From positions 1-64,000 of the forward strand of contig NZ_JBKTWO010000003.1 of assembly GCF_047249845.1 (NCBI RefSeq): a stretch of DNA of 64,000 nucleotides, in the 5' to 3' direction. Numbering within the stretch: position 1 is the first letter of the stretch; each line of letters begins with the position of its first letter. This document shows, one piece after another, positions 18,918 to 27,795 of the stretch. The DNA comes from Thomasclavelia sp047249845 (lineage in GTDB: Bacteria > Bacillota_I > Bacilli_A > Erysipelotrichales > Coprobacillaceae). The notes below the pieces were generated by a model. That model was not told where the DNA came from. It saw nothing but the letters and a program-made list of their open reading frames with translations, and searched no databases. Made by a program: the position numbers and the translations under genes.

Positions 18918-19010
18918 CCTTCTATAACCGCAATGACAATTATATATAAAATAATACCATAAGTCAACCTAAAAAATACTTGTTTTTATCGTTTATTTTA
19001 CTATATTGTC

Positions 19011-19253
19011 TTAGACCATCTTGTCGATATCTTTAGGAATTTTATTTGATTTAATCATCGAAACTAATTTATCAACCTTGCTAGGAGTGATTGGTTTATT
19101 AGTCACCTTAGCCACACTCATAATAAAATCCTTAATATCATTTTCATTATTTAAATCTTTAGACTGTAAATCATTAGCTAATTTTAATATTTCTCCTTTA
19201 TTAACATTAGTTTTCTTTACAACCTTATCTAATAAAACATCTTCATCTTTCAT
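19011..19253 (-). CDS. spoVIF: Stage VI sporulation protein F-like
   Basis: 80-residue soluble protein resembling SpoVIF (YjcC), which in Bacillus acts with GerE in late coat assembly. The family has alternating helices like those visible here: NVNKGEILKLANDLQSKDL, IKDFIMSVAKVTNKPI and KVDKLVSMIKSNKIPKDI. It lies between gpsA (31 nt upstream) and yceD. The assignment rests on helix pattern and size, and the role in this organism is inferred. Confidence 0.7.
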   Translation of the reverse strand: MKDEDVLLDKVVKKTNVNKGEILKLANDLQSKDLNNENDIKDFIMSVAKVTNKPITPSKVDKLVSMIKSNKIPKDIDKMV

Positions 19254-19283
19254 ATTATCACCACTATATAATATGAAAATATT

Positions 19284-20297
19284 CTAATAACGTTCCCCTT
19301 CAATTTTTAATTCTCTTTTCATTAACTGTTGAATCTCACGTTTAGGTTCATGGTTATTATACAAAACATTATATATTGCATTTATAATCGGTAATTCAAT
19401 ATCATCATACTTTTTAGCATCTTCATAAATAACCCGACAGGTTCTAATACCTTCACACGTTTTCTTATTATTTTTCATAAACGTTCTAGCATCATTAGTC
19501 TTTCCTATTTCAAGCCCCGCTTGAAAATTTCGCGAATGAACTGATGAACAAGTTACAATTAAATCCCCTACTCCAGTTAATCCCATATATGTTTCTAATT
19601 TGCCACCTTTTTTCATTCCATAACGTACCATTTCAGCTAACCCACGTGTTATTAAAGCAGCTTTCGTATTATCACCATATCCTAAACCACATAGCACTCC
19701 AGCCGCGACTGCAATTACATTTTTAATTGCAACCCCATATTCAGCACCTATTTCATCAGTCAAACGATAAACTCTAAAATAATCATTAGAGAATAATTTT
19801 TGAACATCATGAGCAGCATTTTCATCTAAAGATACTGCACAAACTGTCGTCAACATTCTAACTACAACCTCTTCAGCATGACTGGGACCAATTAATGAAA
19901 CAACAGGATTAATCAAGTTTTCATCTAAAACACTGCGAATAGTATCAGACATCCGCATATTTGTACCTAAATCAAAACCTTTCGCAGCATTGATAACAGT
20001 TATTTTTTTATTAATAAATGGTTTTACCTGTAATAATGTTTCTTTAACAAACTGAGTTGGGATAGTAATCAATAAATAATCTATATCCCTTAGTGCCTCT
20101 TCTAAATTATTAGTAGCTTTAATCTCATTTTCTAAAATTATATTTTTAAAAAAAGCATTATTTTGATGATTTATATTAATATCATCAATTTGATTTTGAT
20201 CAATCCCATACATCATAATTTGATTTTGATTATCAATCAAAACTCTACTTAAAGCAGTAGCCCAGCTACCAGTTCCTAAAACCGCAATTTTACTCAT
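19284..20297 (-). CDS. gpsA: Glycerol-3-phosphate dehydrogenase [NAD(P)+]
   Basis: 337-residue cytosolic enzyme that reduces dihydroxyacetone phosphate to sn-glycerol-3-phosphate for phospholipid synthesis. The nucleotide-binding motif GTGSWATALS is at about 7-16. NAAKGFD, SLIGPSHAEEV, and the catalytic lysine region AIKNVIAVAAGVLCGLGYGDN are all present, as is GLTGVGDLIVTCSS. Length is typical. It lies downstream of der, a common Firmicutes order. Confidence 0.96.
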   Translation of the reverse strand: MSKIAVLGTGSWATALSRVLIDNQNQIMMYGIDQNQIDDININHQNNAFFKNIILENEIKATNNLEEALRDIDYLLITIPTQFVKETLLQVKPFINKKITVINAAKGFDLGTNMRMSDTIRSVLDENLINPVVSLIGPSHAEEVVVRMLTTVCAVSLDENAAHDVQKLFSNDYFRVYRLTDEIGAEYGVAIKNVIAVAAGVLCGLGYGDNTKAALITRGLAEMVRYGMKKGGKLETYMGLTGVGDLIVTCSSVHSRNFQAGLEIGKTNDARTFMKNNKKTCEGIRTCRVIYEDAKKYDDIELPIINAIYNVLYNNHEPKREIQQLMKRELKIEGERY

Positions 20298-20361
20298 AAT
20301 TACACATCCTTATATCATTGTATGTATATTATAACATTCATATTAGAAAAGCGCACGATGA

Positions 20362-21666
20362 TTAATCTCTTTTACGACAAATAATATGAATTGGTGTACC
20401 TTCAAATCCAAAAGAATCACGTAAACGATTTTCTAAATATCGCTTATAACTAAAATGAAGATATTGAGGATCATTAACAAATAAAATAAAGGTCGGTGGG
20501 CAAACACTTACTTGATTAGCATAGAATATCTTTAATCGTCCACCATTAAAAGTTGTGGTTGGATTAATTGCCTGAGCATCAACTAATACATCATTTAAAA
20601 CACTAGTTTGAACCCGTTTATGAGAATTTACAAATGACTCTTCAATTAACGGAAATAGTTGCGGAACTCTTTGATGAGTTTTTGCAGATAAAAATATGAT
20701 TCGAGCATAATCTAAATATTTAAATTGACTTCTAAGTTCCTTTTCCTTCTTTTGCATTGTCTTTTCATCTTTTTCAACAAGATCCCATTTATTAACAACA
20801 AGAATAACTCCTTTACCTGCTTCATGAGCATATCCGGCCACATGTTTATCCTGTTCTATCACACCTTGTTGACCATCGATTACAACAATAATCACATCAC
20901 TTTTTTCAATTGAAGATAACGCTCTTAAAATAGAATATTTTTCAATACTCTCATATACTTTTCCTTTTTTCCGCATTCCTGCAGTATCTATAACTCGATA
21001 TTTTTGACCATCTTTTTCAAAAGCAGTATCTATAGCATCGCGAGTCGTCCCTTCTATATTAGAAACAATAACACGCTCTTCACCCAAAATCGCATTAGTT
21101 AAAGATGATTTACCCACATTAGGTCTACCTATTATTGAAAAACGAATCTCATCTTCATCAAACTCTTCTTCTGTAAAATCTAATTTTTTAATAATTTCAT
21201 CCAATAAGTCACCAATTCCAATTCCATGACTTCCAGATACCGGAATAGGATCTCCCATTCCTAAACTATAAAAATCATATATCTCATTAATAAATGCATT
21301 ATCATCTATTTTATTTACAGCTAATAAAATTGGTTTTTTTGTTTTTTGAAGTAATCTTGCAACATATTCATCCTCTTGTGTAATCCCTTCACGCCCATTG
21401 ACAACAAACACAATCAAATCAGCTTCCTCAATCGCAATTTCTGCCTGCATTTTAATTTGTGTTATAAAAGAAGCATCTTTAAGCTCGATTCCACCTGTAT
21501 CAATTAATCTAAACTCTTTTGTCAACCATGACGCTGTAGCATAAATACGATCACGTGTTACTCCTGCAACATCTTCAACGATTGAAATTCTTTCACCAAC
21601 GATTCGATTAAAAATCGTTGATTTACCAACATTTGCTCTCCCTACTATCGCAACTACACCGGCCAT
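20362..21666 (-). CDS. der: Ribosome-assembly GTPase Der (EngA)
   Basis: 434-residue double-GTPase needed for 50S assembly. The first G-domain has GRANVGKST (about 8-16), DTGG and NKID; the second has GRPNVGKSS (near 180), DTAG and NKWD (near 295). A KH-like C-terminal domain ends with YLENRLRDSFGFEGTPIHI. It starts 1 nt after the cmk stop, so the two genes are coupled. Confidence 0.97.
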   Translation of the reverse strand: MAGVVAIVGRANVGKSTIFNRIVGERISIVEDVAGVTRDRIYATASWLTKEFRLIDTGGIELKDASFITQIKMQAEIAIEEADLIVFVVNGREGITQEDEYVARLLQKTKKPILLAVNKIDDNAFINEIYDFYSLGMGDPIPVSGSHGIGIGDLLDEIIKKLDFTEEEFDEDEIRFSIIGRPNVGKSSLTNAILGEERVIVSNIEGTTRDAIDTAFEKDGQKYRVIDTAGMRKKGKVYESIEKYSILRALSSIEKSDVIIVVIDGQQGVIEQDKHVAGYAHEAGKGVILVVNKWDLVEKDEKTMQKKEKELRSQFKYLDYARIIFLSAKTHQRVPQLFPLIEESFVNSHKRVQTSVLNDVLVDAQAINPTTTFNGGRLKIFYANQVSVCPPTFILFVNDPQYLHFSYKRYLENRLRDSFGFEGTPIHIICRKRD

Positions 21667-21667
21667 T

Positions 21668-22336
21668 TTAATCCTCCATTTCTCTTTGTTTAGCTAATTT
21701 TAAAACTTCATTTACTACTTCATCAATACTTAAATTTGAAGTATCCAAGACTATAGCATCTTCTGCTTTTTTTAATGGTGATATTTTTCGATTCATATCT
21801 TGATAATCACGTTGTTCAATATCTTTTTTTATAGTTTCTAAATCAGCTGCTAATCCTCGTTGTTTATTTTCTAAATATCGCCGTTTAGCTCGTGTTTCTA
21901 CACTAGCATTTTGATATATTTTTAATTTAGCATCAGGTAAAACTACTGTTCCAATATCCCTACCATCTAAAATAACTCCACCTACATTTGCCATTTGACG
22001 CTGTTGTTTAACTAAAAATTCTCTTACATCCTGATAACTCGAAACTAAACTTGCTGACATCGATATTTCATCTTGTCGAATTTGATTACTAACATCATAA
22101 TCATTTAAATAGACATGATTATCACTATCCATTGTGATTTTAATATTTTTTAAGGCTGCTGATACTGCAGTCTCATTATTTAAATCAATATTATTTTGTA
22201 AACAATAATACCCTACACAACGATACATTGCCCCAGTATCTATATATATATAATCCAATTTTTTAGCTACAATTTTAGCTATACTGCTCTTTCCAGCAGC
22301 ACTAGGACCATCTATTGCAATCGAAATTTTTTTCAT
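21668..22336 (-). CDS. cmk: Cytidylate kinase
   Basis: 222-residue enzyme that phosphorylates CMP and dCMP. The P-loop GPSAAGKSS is at about 9-17, IDTGAMYRCVG follows near 30, and GRDIGTVVLPDA near 125 together with RAKRR are the usual substrate and lid elements. Overlap-free and 1 nt from der. Confidence 0.97.
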   Translation of the reverse strand: MKKISIAIDGPSAAGKSSIAKIVAKKLDYIYIDTGAMYRCVGYYCLQNNIDLNNETAVSAALKNIKITMDSDNHVYLNDYDVSNQIRQDEISMSASLVSSYQDVREFLVKQQRQMANVGGVILDGRDIGTVVLPDAKLKIYQNASVETRAKRRYLENKQRGLAADLETIKKDIEQRDYQDMNRKISPLKKAEDAIVLDTSNLSIDEVVNEVLKLAKQREMED

Positions 22337-22356
22337 TATACCCCTCCTTCCTTGAA

Positions 22357-22383
22357 AAAAACTAAGGTAAACCTTAGTTTAAA
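22357..22383 (-). terminator. Intrinsic terminator of the tail-anchored protein gene
   Basis: AAACTAAGG with its complement, followed by seven T on the minus strand. The stem starts inside the stop codon of the 22379-23284 gene, so the gene is set apart from cmk although only 42 nt separate them. Confidence 0.8.
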
Positions 22384-23284
22384 AGAATAACTGATATCCT
22401 ATCATACCACATAAACCAATAAATACAACCACTAAAAAAATGATAACATAATTCAATATATTAACGACACGATCTTTTTTCTTTTCTTCAACCACTTCAA
22501 CTCGACTCCCAACTTTAGTTTCTTCACTATCAGTTTGGTCAGTTGTTTCATTTTTAATCTTTTTTATATTACTATTAGTTTGTTTTTGTTGCAAAGCTTT
22601 TTCAACCTCACGTTGATCCTTCTCTTTAATTTGACGTAACATATCTTCTAAAGAAGCAGTTTGTTGTAAAGAATCATTTTTATTAGATATCTCCTGATTT
22701 TGTTCTTCATCAGTTCTATCTTCTTGAATATCATTTTCTTTTTCTAAAAGAATCTTTGCTTTCTTAGCATCTTCATCAGGTGACATACTTGCTAATCGTT
22801 CCATTAGCGTCATCTTCTTTTTTGCTTCCCTAGCTTCGATTTGTTCAGGTGTTTCTACCAATTCTTCTTTATTTGGTTTTACAAAATACCCCTTAGAAAA
22901 TTGTGAAGTTTCTACATTATCAAAATTATCTATTCGTACCACTTGTTTTTCTGGCTCTCTAATTTTATTAAGAATATCCATTCTTGTATTATATTGAGCT
23001 TCTTTTCCAACACTTACTTTAGCACTACGTAAAGCCCGATTAATCTCTTCGCTGCTTTCTTGACGCATTTGTTCAAAAGTTTTTGCTTCTGTTAGAGTAT
23101 CTTCAATTTCTTTTTTTTCATTCGGTTTATCAAAAAGTCGATTAACGGACATTAAAAAATCATCCTCATCATCAGTGTCTACCACTGCATCAATTACATC
23201 ACTCATATTGTCACGATTTATTCCAACCTCTTCTTTTAATCCGCTTCTTAAATCGCGATATTTGTCAACTCGTGAATTAACCAC
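22379..23284 (-). CDS. Tail-anchored, highly charged protein of unknown function
   Basis: 301 residues, not recognised. About 270 residues are hydrophilic and rich in Glu, Lys, Gln and Asp, with predicted coiled-coil stretches (LEDMLRQIKEKDQREVEKAL near 220). One membrane helix ends the protein (NYVIIFLVVVFIGLCGMIGY, about 278-299) with no signal peptide, so the bulk faces the cytoplasm. The repeated motif at 22-45, DNMSDVIDAVVDTDDEDDF, is acidic. It stands alone between a divergently transcribed ferredoxin and cmk, with its own terminator. A membrane-attached scaffold is possible, but this is a guess. Confidence 0.8.
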   Translation of the reverse strand: MVNSRVDKYRDLRSGLKEEVGINRDNMSDVIDAVVDTDDEDDFLMSVNRLFDKPNEKKEIEDTLTEAKTFEQMRQESSEEINRALRSAKVSVGKEAQYNTRMDILNKIREPEKQVVRIDNFDNVETSQFSKGYFVKPNKEELVETPEQIEAREAKKKMTLMERLASMSPDEDAKKAKILLEKENDIQEDRTDEEQNQEISNKNDSLQQTASLEDMLRQIKEKDQREVEKALQQKQTNSNIKKIKNETTDQTDSEETKVGSRVEVVEEKKKDRVVNILNYVIIFLVVVFIGLCGMIGYQLFF

Positions 23285-23345
23285 TCTAAATCACCCTTTC
23301 ATCGAACATTATAGCATACTTTTTAACTATTTCCTTTATAAAATA

Positions 23346-23374
23346 TTGGAAAATATATTTATTTAAGATATAAT
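23346..23374 (+). promoter_or_regulatory. Sigma-A promoter of the ferredoxin gene
   Basis: TTGGAA at 23346-23351 and TATAAT at 23369-23374 with 17-bp spacing, 30 bp upstream of the ferredoxin start. Confidence 0.75.
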
Positions 23375-23403
23375 ATGATAGTACACAAAAGGAGGAATTT
23401 ATA

Positions 23404-23580
23404 ATGGCTAAAATTACAGTTAATGAATCTTGTATTGGATGTGGTGCTTGTACAGCTGTTGCACCTGACGTATTTGAAATGGGTGACGATGGTTTAGCAA
23501 CAGTAGTTAGCGAAGACAATCTTGATGGAGCTAAAGAAGCTGCTGAAAGCTGTCCAGTAGAAGCAATCGAAGTTGAATAA
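23404..23580 (+). CDS. Ferredoxin, single [4Fe-4S] cluster type
   Basis: 58-residue electron carrier. The cluster ligands are Cys10, Cys13 and Cys16 in CIGCGACTAVAPD plus the late Cys in ESCPVEAIEV. The fourth Cys of the first motif is replaced by Ala (VAPD), as in monocluster Bacillus-type ferredoxins, so one cluster is expected. It has a strong ribosome site (AAAGGAGG), its own promoter and its own terminator, and lies divergent from the tail-anchored protein. Partner enzymes cannot be named. Confidence 0.93.
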   Translation: MAKITVNESCIGCGACTAVAPDVFEMGDDGLATVVSEDNLDGAKEAAESCPVEAIEVE

Positions 23581-23590
23581 CTGCAAAAAG

Positions 23591-23643
23591 GGCTGTAATG
23601 AAATAACGTTTCAAAGCGTTATCTCGTTACAGCCTCTTTTATT
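23591..23643 (+). terminator. Intrinsic terminator of the ferredoxin gene
   Basis: Long stem GGCTGTAATGAAATAACG (23591-23608) with its complement ending at 23634, followed by CTCTTTTATTT. It may also serve the converging mgsA transcript. Confidence 0.85.
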
Positions 23644-23688
23644 TATAAAGACATTTAAAAAGGACTAAATTATTGCCTGTTTAATTCT

Positions 23689-24048
23689 TTATAATACTTT
23701 TAAAAATGTTAATGCTGTTGCTTTATTTGAAGCTAACGGAACAGAGTGAACATCACATAATCTCATTAAGGCACTAATATCTGGTTCATGGGGTTGGGCT
23801 GTAAGCGGATCTCTAAAAAAGAAAACCATATCCATTTGTCCTAATGCAATCAAATTACCAATTTGCTGGTCACCACCATAAGGACCTGATAAAAAACGAG
23901 TTATATTTAAATTAGTATTTTCCATAATTTTTTTACCCGTAGTTCCTGTACCATATAATGTATGTTCAGAAAATAATTCCTCATTATCTTTTACAAAATC
24001 TATTAATTCCATTTTCTTTTGATCATGAGCTATTAAAGCAATATTCAT
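23689..24048 (-). CDS. mgsA: Methylglyoxal synthase
   Basis: 119-residue enzyme that converts dihydroxyacetone phosphate to methylglyoxal and phosphate, a bypass when sugar phosphates build up. Motifs: IALIAHDQKK at the start, YGTGTTGKKI (phosphate binding), LSGPYGGDQQIG (catalytic Asp) and FFRDPLTAQPHEPDI. I use the ATG at 24048 (MNIALIA), which has AGGAGG at the right distance. A longer frame would overlap ribU by 26 nt. It is directly downstream of ribU, so it likely shares its FMN-controlled transcript. Confidence 0.95.
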   Translation of the reverse strand: MNIALIAHDQKKMELIDFVKDNEELFSEHTLYGTGTTGKKIMENTNLNITRFLSGPYGGDQQIGNLIALGQMDMVFFFRDPLTAQPHEPDISALMRLCDVHSVPLASNKATALTFLKVL

Positions 24049-24049
24049 A

Positions 24050-24694
24050 TTATGCCTCCTTAAATTTTGACTCAATTGGTCTTACAATATAATAAACAAT
24101 AGCACAAATAACACCCTTTATAAAGTTAAAAGGGAAATAAATTATAAAAATAGCCTGACCATAAGGTGATAAGAAACCCAATACTCCAGGTATTGAAATA
24201 TTCGTTCCATATTGTTGATTAAAAGCATTTATATCAACTGCAAAGGGAAGTTCAGTATACCAGGTTGGCTTTTGCATTAAATAAGTTGGTGTAACAAAAA
24301 GGTAATTTACTATAAAAAGTACAGTGGCAAAAATAAGCATAGTAATAACCATATTTACAACATATGTTAACCATTCTTTCCTTAATTTTATATGTTTGGA
24401 TAAAAAATAATAAACACAACAAATCGTCAATGAAGCAATTAGTGCAGTAATTTGACCAATTGCAATTGGTCCTACTGGCCCCTTAAATAATACAGAAACT
24501 AAAAATTTACATCCACAAACAAATAATGCCGATTTAAATCCCAGCATTGAAATTGCCATTATTACTACAATTTCAGATAAATCTAAATTTAGCCATGGAG
24601 CTAAAGGATATGGGATTTCCAACAATCCCAAAATCATTCCTAATGCCCCAAGAACAGCTGATAAAACTATTTTTCTTGTCTTAGTAATTTCCAT
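24050..24694 (-). CDS. ribU: Riboflavin ECF transporter substrate-binding subunit RibU
   Basis: 214-residue integral membrane protein, the S component that binds riboflavin and docks on a shared EcfAA'T module. Six hydrophobic segments are visible (e.g. IVLSAVLGALGMILGLLEI, MLIFATVLFIVNYLF, FNFIKGVICAIVYYIV). The family motif PYPLAPWLNLDLSEIVV appears near 30. The FMN riboswitch upstream makes the vitamin assignment strong. The ECF energising genes are not in the window. Confidence 0.93.
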   Translation of the reverse strand: MEITKTRKIVLSAVLGALGMILGLLEIPYPLAPWLNLDLSEIVVIMAISMLGFKSALFVCGCKFLVSVLFKGPVGPIAIGQITALIASLTICCVYYFLSKHIKLRKEWLTYVVNMVITMLIFATVLFIVNYLFVTPTYLMQKPTWYTELPFAVDINAFNQQYGTNISIPGVLGFLSPYGQAIFIIYFPFNFIKGVICAIVYYIVRPIESKFKEA

Positions 24695-24712
24695 AATAAT
24701 TCTCTCCTTAAA

Positions 24713-24752
24713 TAAAAAATATCATGAAAATACTAATCTTCATGACAAAAAA
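24713..24752 (-). terminator. Expression-platform terminator of the FMN riboswitch
   Basis: Stem GTCATGAA / TTCATGAT with a run of six T on the minus strand, between the aptamer and the ribU start. FMN binding would favour this terminator. Confidence 0.8.
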
Positions 24753-24782
24753 ACTACATTTATTAATAACTAAAAAATGTCA

Positions 24783-24884
24783 TTCTTCCATCCAGACTAT
24801 ACTGTCGGTATAGGAATTTCACCTATTCAGCTTACGCTCGCGGACTTTACCGCCGGTCGGGAATCTCACCCTGCCCTGAAGACT
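24783..24884 (-). promoter_or_regulatory. FMN riboswitch (RFN element)
   Basis: On the minus strand the conserved RFN segments are all present in order: CTTCAGGGCAGGGTGAGATT, CCGACCGGCGGTAAAGTCC, GCGAGC, GGTGAAATTCC and GACAGTATAGTCTGGATG. It controls ribU and probably mgsA. Confidence 0.97.
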
Positions 24885-24899
24885 TTCTTTTCATATTAA

Positions 24900-24928
24900 A
24901 ATATAACATATTAACGATTTTTTTTCAA
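24900..24928 (-). promoter_or_regulatory. Sigma-A promoter of the ribU transcript
   Basis: -35 TTGAAA at 24923-24928 and -10 TATATT at 24900-24905 with 17-bp spacing, just upstream of the riboswitch. Confidence 0.65.
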
Positions 24929-25199
24929 ACAAAAGACATCAAAACATTGAATTCCCTCTGTCAAGTAGACAGATGAAATAATTAAATTATTAGATTTGAA
25001 GTTATCATCTCTGATAACTTCATTTTTATTATTTAGAAATAAACAAATTAAGCTAAACAAGTATTATTACTATAATCTTCAGCCTTTCATTTCATAATCC
25101 TTTTGTTTTCTGGTATTGGGTTTAGTGTAGATAAATCTGATGATAATGCTGCATCTCTTATTTTAAATGGTGTTTGTACATTAAATCTTTTTTGATATC

Positions 25200-25990
25200 T
25201 AACAAACACCATTATCAATACAACAGTGAACTATAGATATGTTTTGAGCCATATTGCTTTGATTTAACATATTAATGAATGCAGGGCTTGTGTATTGATA
25301 ACCACCATCATTATATATTAAAGAGTGTAAATTAAAATTGTCATTATGTGCTTTTTTTGAATGAATTAAACACAAGTGCGTTATCATTAAAATCACTTAT
25401 TTCATGGCCAACAGCTGCCCTATCATATAAATCTATAAATACACTAAGATATAATTTTTTATTATATTTAATACCATACTTAAATTCACTAATATCACCA
25501 GCTCATTTTTCATTAGGTTTAGATGCATTGAAATCTCTCTTTAAAATATTCCTAATTGGATTATTATTCTTACGTATTGTACAACTGTGTCGTTTAGGTC
25601 TGATAATACTTTATATCCCTAATATACGCATGACTTTATAAACTTTTTTATCATTATAGTGTTTGTTTTCATCTCTATTGATTCTATCAGTATCCAGGAG
25701 TATGATCGAACATTTCATCGTATCTTTATATATAATGCTAATTCTTCGTTTTCTAAGTCATTAACACCCTTTTCATGATATAAAAAGTTAGCTCTCTTCA
25801 CGTGTAATATACTGTACATTGATGATATATTAGTTTTATTTCTTCCTGGTACGTTTCTTTGACTGCTTGATATTCGACTTCATATCTACTAGTTCTGTAT
25901 ATTTTCTTCTTACTATCTCATCCACTTTTTTATAATTTTACTTCATATTGTGTCATCTTTAATTCTTTGTTCAAGTTTTTCTCCTAAACC
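25200..25990 (-). pseudogene. OrfB (DDE transposase) remnant of the IS3-family element
   Basis: Pieces in several frames match IS3-type integrase-like transposases: SKPNEKWAGDISEFKYGIKY (first catalytic Asp), YLSVFIDLYDRAAVGHEISD, and NDGGYQYTSPAFINMLNQSN followed by CIDNGVC. Stops and shifts separate them, and the final catalytic Glu region is missing. Confidence 0.75.
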
Positions 25991-25992
25991 CT

Positions 25993-26364
25993 CTACATCT
26001 TTTTCACGATACTTCTTAACCAACTGAATACATTAGTGTACGTTGTTTCATATGCTTCAGCAGCTTTTGTGTAATTTAAATCATTATCCATACAATACTT
26101 TACAATCCCTATACGTTCTTGCTTATTAACTTTCCTACTTTTAGTCATATATATTTCCTTATCTTCAGGAATGTATTCTTTTAGTATATGACTTATTAGT
26201 ATTTTTAATATCTCCGTTAGCTTCATATTGTTCAATCCATTTTTTATGAGCGAATAAATAATCTCTGCTTCTCTTTCGATATGAGAAGATGATTTATGAT
26301 TATTTAGATGTTCTTTAACAATTTTTAATTTATACTCTTTAGAACACTTTTGTTTCCTCAACAA
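25993..26364 (-). pseudogene. OrfA (helix-turn-helix) remnant of the IS3-family element
   Basis: 123 open codons that still read as an OrfA-like protein. There are two HTH regions: CSKEYKLKIVKEHLNNHKSS at the start, and QERIGIVKYCMDNDLNYTKA followed by AEAYETTYTNVFSWLR at the end. The middle is scrambled, and the downstream leucine zipper and the frameshift link to OrfB are lost. Confidence 0.7.
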
Positions 26365-26439
26365 TATAAAAACCTCCTAGTCAGTGTTTAATTATTTACA
26401 CTGTCTATTAGGAGGTCATCATATCATAATGTCTATATA

Positions 26440-27696
26440 TTATTGCTCACCTAAAGTCACTTCAACGGTTTTTTCAACACCATCACGATTTATTACTACA
26501 GAAACTTTATCACCTGGTTCTTTTGCATACAATGCTGTTAAAAAGCTCTTATAAGTAGTGATTTTTTCACCATCAAATTTAACAATAATATCTCCTTCTT
26601 GGATACCAGCCTGACTAGCAGCACCACCGCTACTAACTTTAGCCACATAAAGACCATCTGTTAAATCTGTATTTATACGATAATAACGTAATTGATAACT
26701 AGAATATCCAGATAAAGAAATACCTGAAATTCCAAATTGTGGTCTTGTTACTTTTCCTTTTTCAATAATTTGTTCAACACTTTTAATTACATCGTTGATT
26801 GGTAAAGCAAATCCCATTCCCTCAACAGAAGTATCTGATAATTTCATTGAAGTAATTCCAATTAACTCTCCTGCCATATTTACTAATGCACCACCACTAT
26901 TACCAGGGTTAATAGCTGCATCAGTTTGAATAACATTCATATCCCAATCATCTTGACCATCATCATTTAAATCTACTGATACAGTACGATCAGTTCCACT
27001 AACGATTCCTTGAGTAACAGTTCCTGCATATTCAATTCCTAATGGACTTCCGATTGCCAAAACTGTTTCACCTTGATCTAATAAACTAGAATCTCCACAT
27101 TTAATACCAGTTAAATCAAAATCTGCAGTTAACTTTAAGACAGCTATATCACTGTAACTATCACTACCTAATACAGTAGCTTTAACTGATTCTTTATTAG
27201 AGAAAACAACTTGAACATCTTGAGCTCCATCAACAACATGAGCATTGGTAATAATATATGCTGTTTTACCATCAACATGATATACAACACCACTTCCACT
27301 TCCACTCGCTGCCCCATTAGAATAAACTAATACTCCAACTACACTATCACTAACTTTTTTTATTACATCAGTAGTTGAACTTTTAACATCATAATTTACT
27401 TGTTGAACTTTTGAATTACTATTTAATGATATAGGTGAATTACTATCATTTAATCTAGTAAACATAAAGACATTAGCTCCAAGTGAAACAACAACTAGGA
27501 TCACTAAAATGACTTGAAATAGTTTAAAATTATTTCGTTTAGTAAACATTTCTTTATTTCTTTCTATTCTTGTTGCAGGTCCAAAATCTGATTGTGATTC
27601 TTGTGGTTTATCTTCTAAAGGTTTTTCATCAATTATTTCTTTTTCTTCCATTGGTTTATTTTCTTCTATTGGATTTCTTTCTTCCATTTTCAACAC
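26440..27696 (-). CDS. htrA: HtrA/DegP-type serine protease (S1C) with PDZ domain
   Basis: 418-residue envelope quality-control protease. A long acidic cytoplasmic head (1-55) precedes one membrane helix (FQVILVILVVVSLGANVFMF). The trypsin-like domain has the catalytic His in ITNAHVV, Asp in YSDIAVLKL and Ser in NPGNSGGAL; a C-terminal PDZ domain follows (GIQEGDIIVKFDGEKI). A start two codons in (MEERNP) is also possible. It lies beside a PhoP/PhoR-type two-component system, but 99 nt and no overlap separate them. Confidence 0.93.
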   Translation of the reverse strand: MLKMEERNPIEENKPMEEKEIIDEKPLEDKPQESQSDFGPATRIERNKEMFTKRNNFKLFQVILVILVVVSLGANVFMFTRLNDSNSPISLNSNSKVQQVNYDVKSSTTDVIKKVSDSVVGVLVYSNGAASGSGSGVVYHVDGKTAYIITNAHVVDGAQDVQVVFSNKESVKATVLGSDSYSDIAVLKLTADFDLTGIKCGDSSLLDQGETVLAIGSPLGIEYAGTVTQGIVSGTDRTVSVDLNDDGQDDWDMNVIQTDAAINPGNSGGALVNMAGELIGITSMKLSDTSVEGMGFALPINDVIKSVEQIIEKGKVTRPQFGISGISLSGYSSYQLRYYRINTDLTDGLYVAKVSSGGAASQAGIQEGDIIVKFDGEKITTYKSFLTALYAKEPGDKVSVVINRDGVEKTVEVTLGEQ

Positions 27697-27795
27697 TCCT
27701 TTTACTTTACATATTAATCATAAGTAAATAATTTGTTCAAATTATTTTTATATTGTGTGAAAAAATGGTTTACTTGTAAAGAAATCTATACCTTT

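Larger units (their letters stand above)
24961..26412 (-). mobile_element. Decayed IS3-family insertion sequence (IS150-like)
   Basis: About 1.45 kb bounded by imperfect terminal inverted repeats: TAGACAGATGAAATAATTAA at the left and TAGACAGTGTAAATAATTAA as the complement at the right. It contains a damaged OrfA and a badly broken OrfB, both on the minus strand, so it is not able to move. No clear target duplication could be read. Confidence 0.8.

Noticed and set aside
23286..23519. Minus-strand open frame of 77 codons
   Set aside because: It is the reverse shadow of the ferredoxin gene, which has promoter, ribosome site and conserved cysteines.
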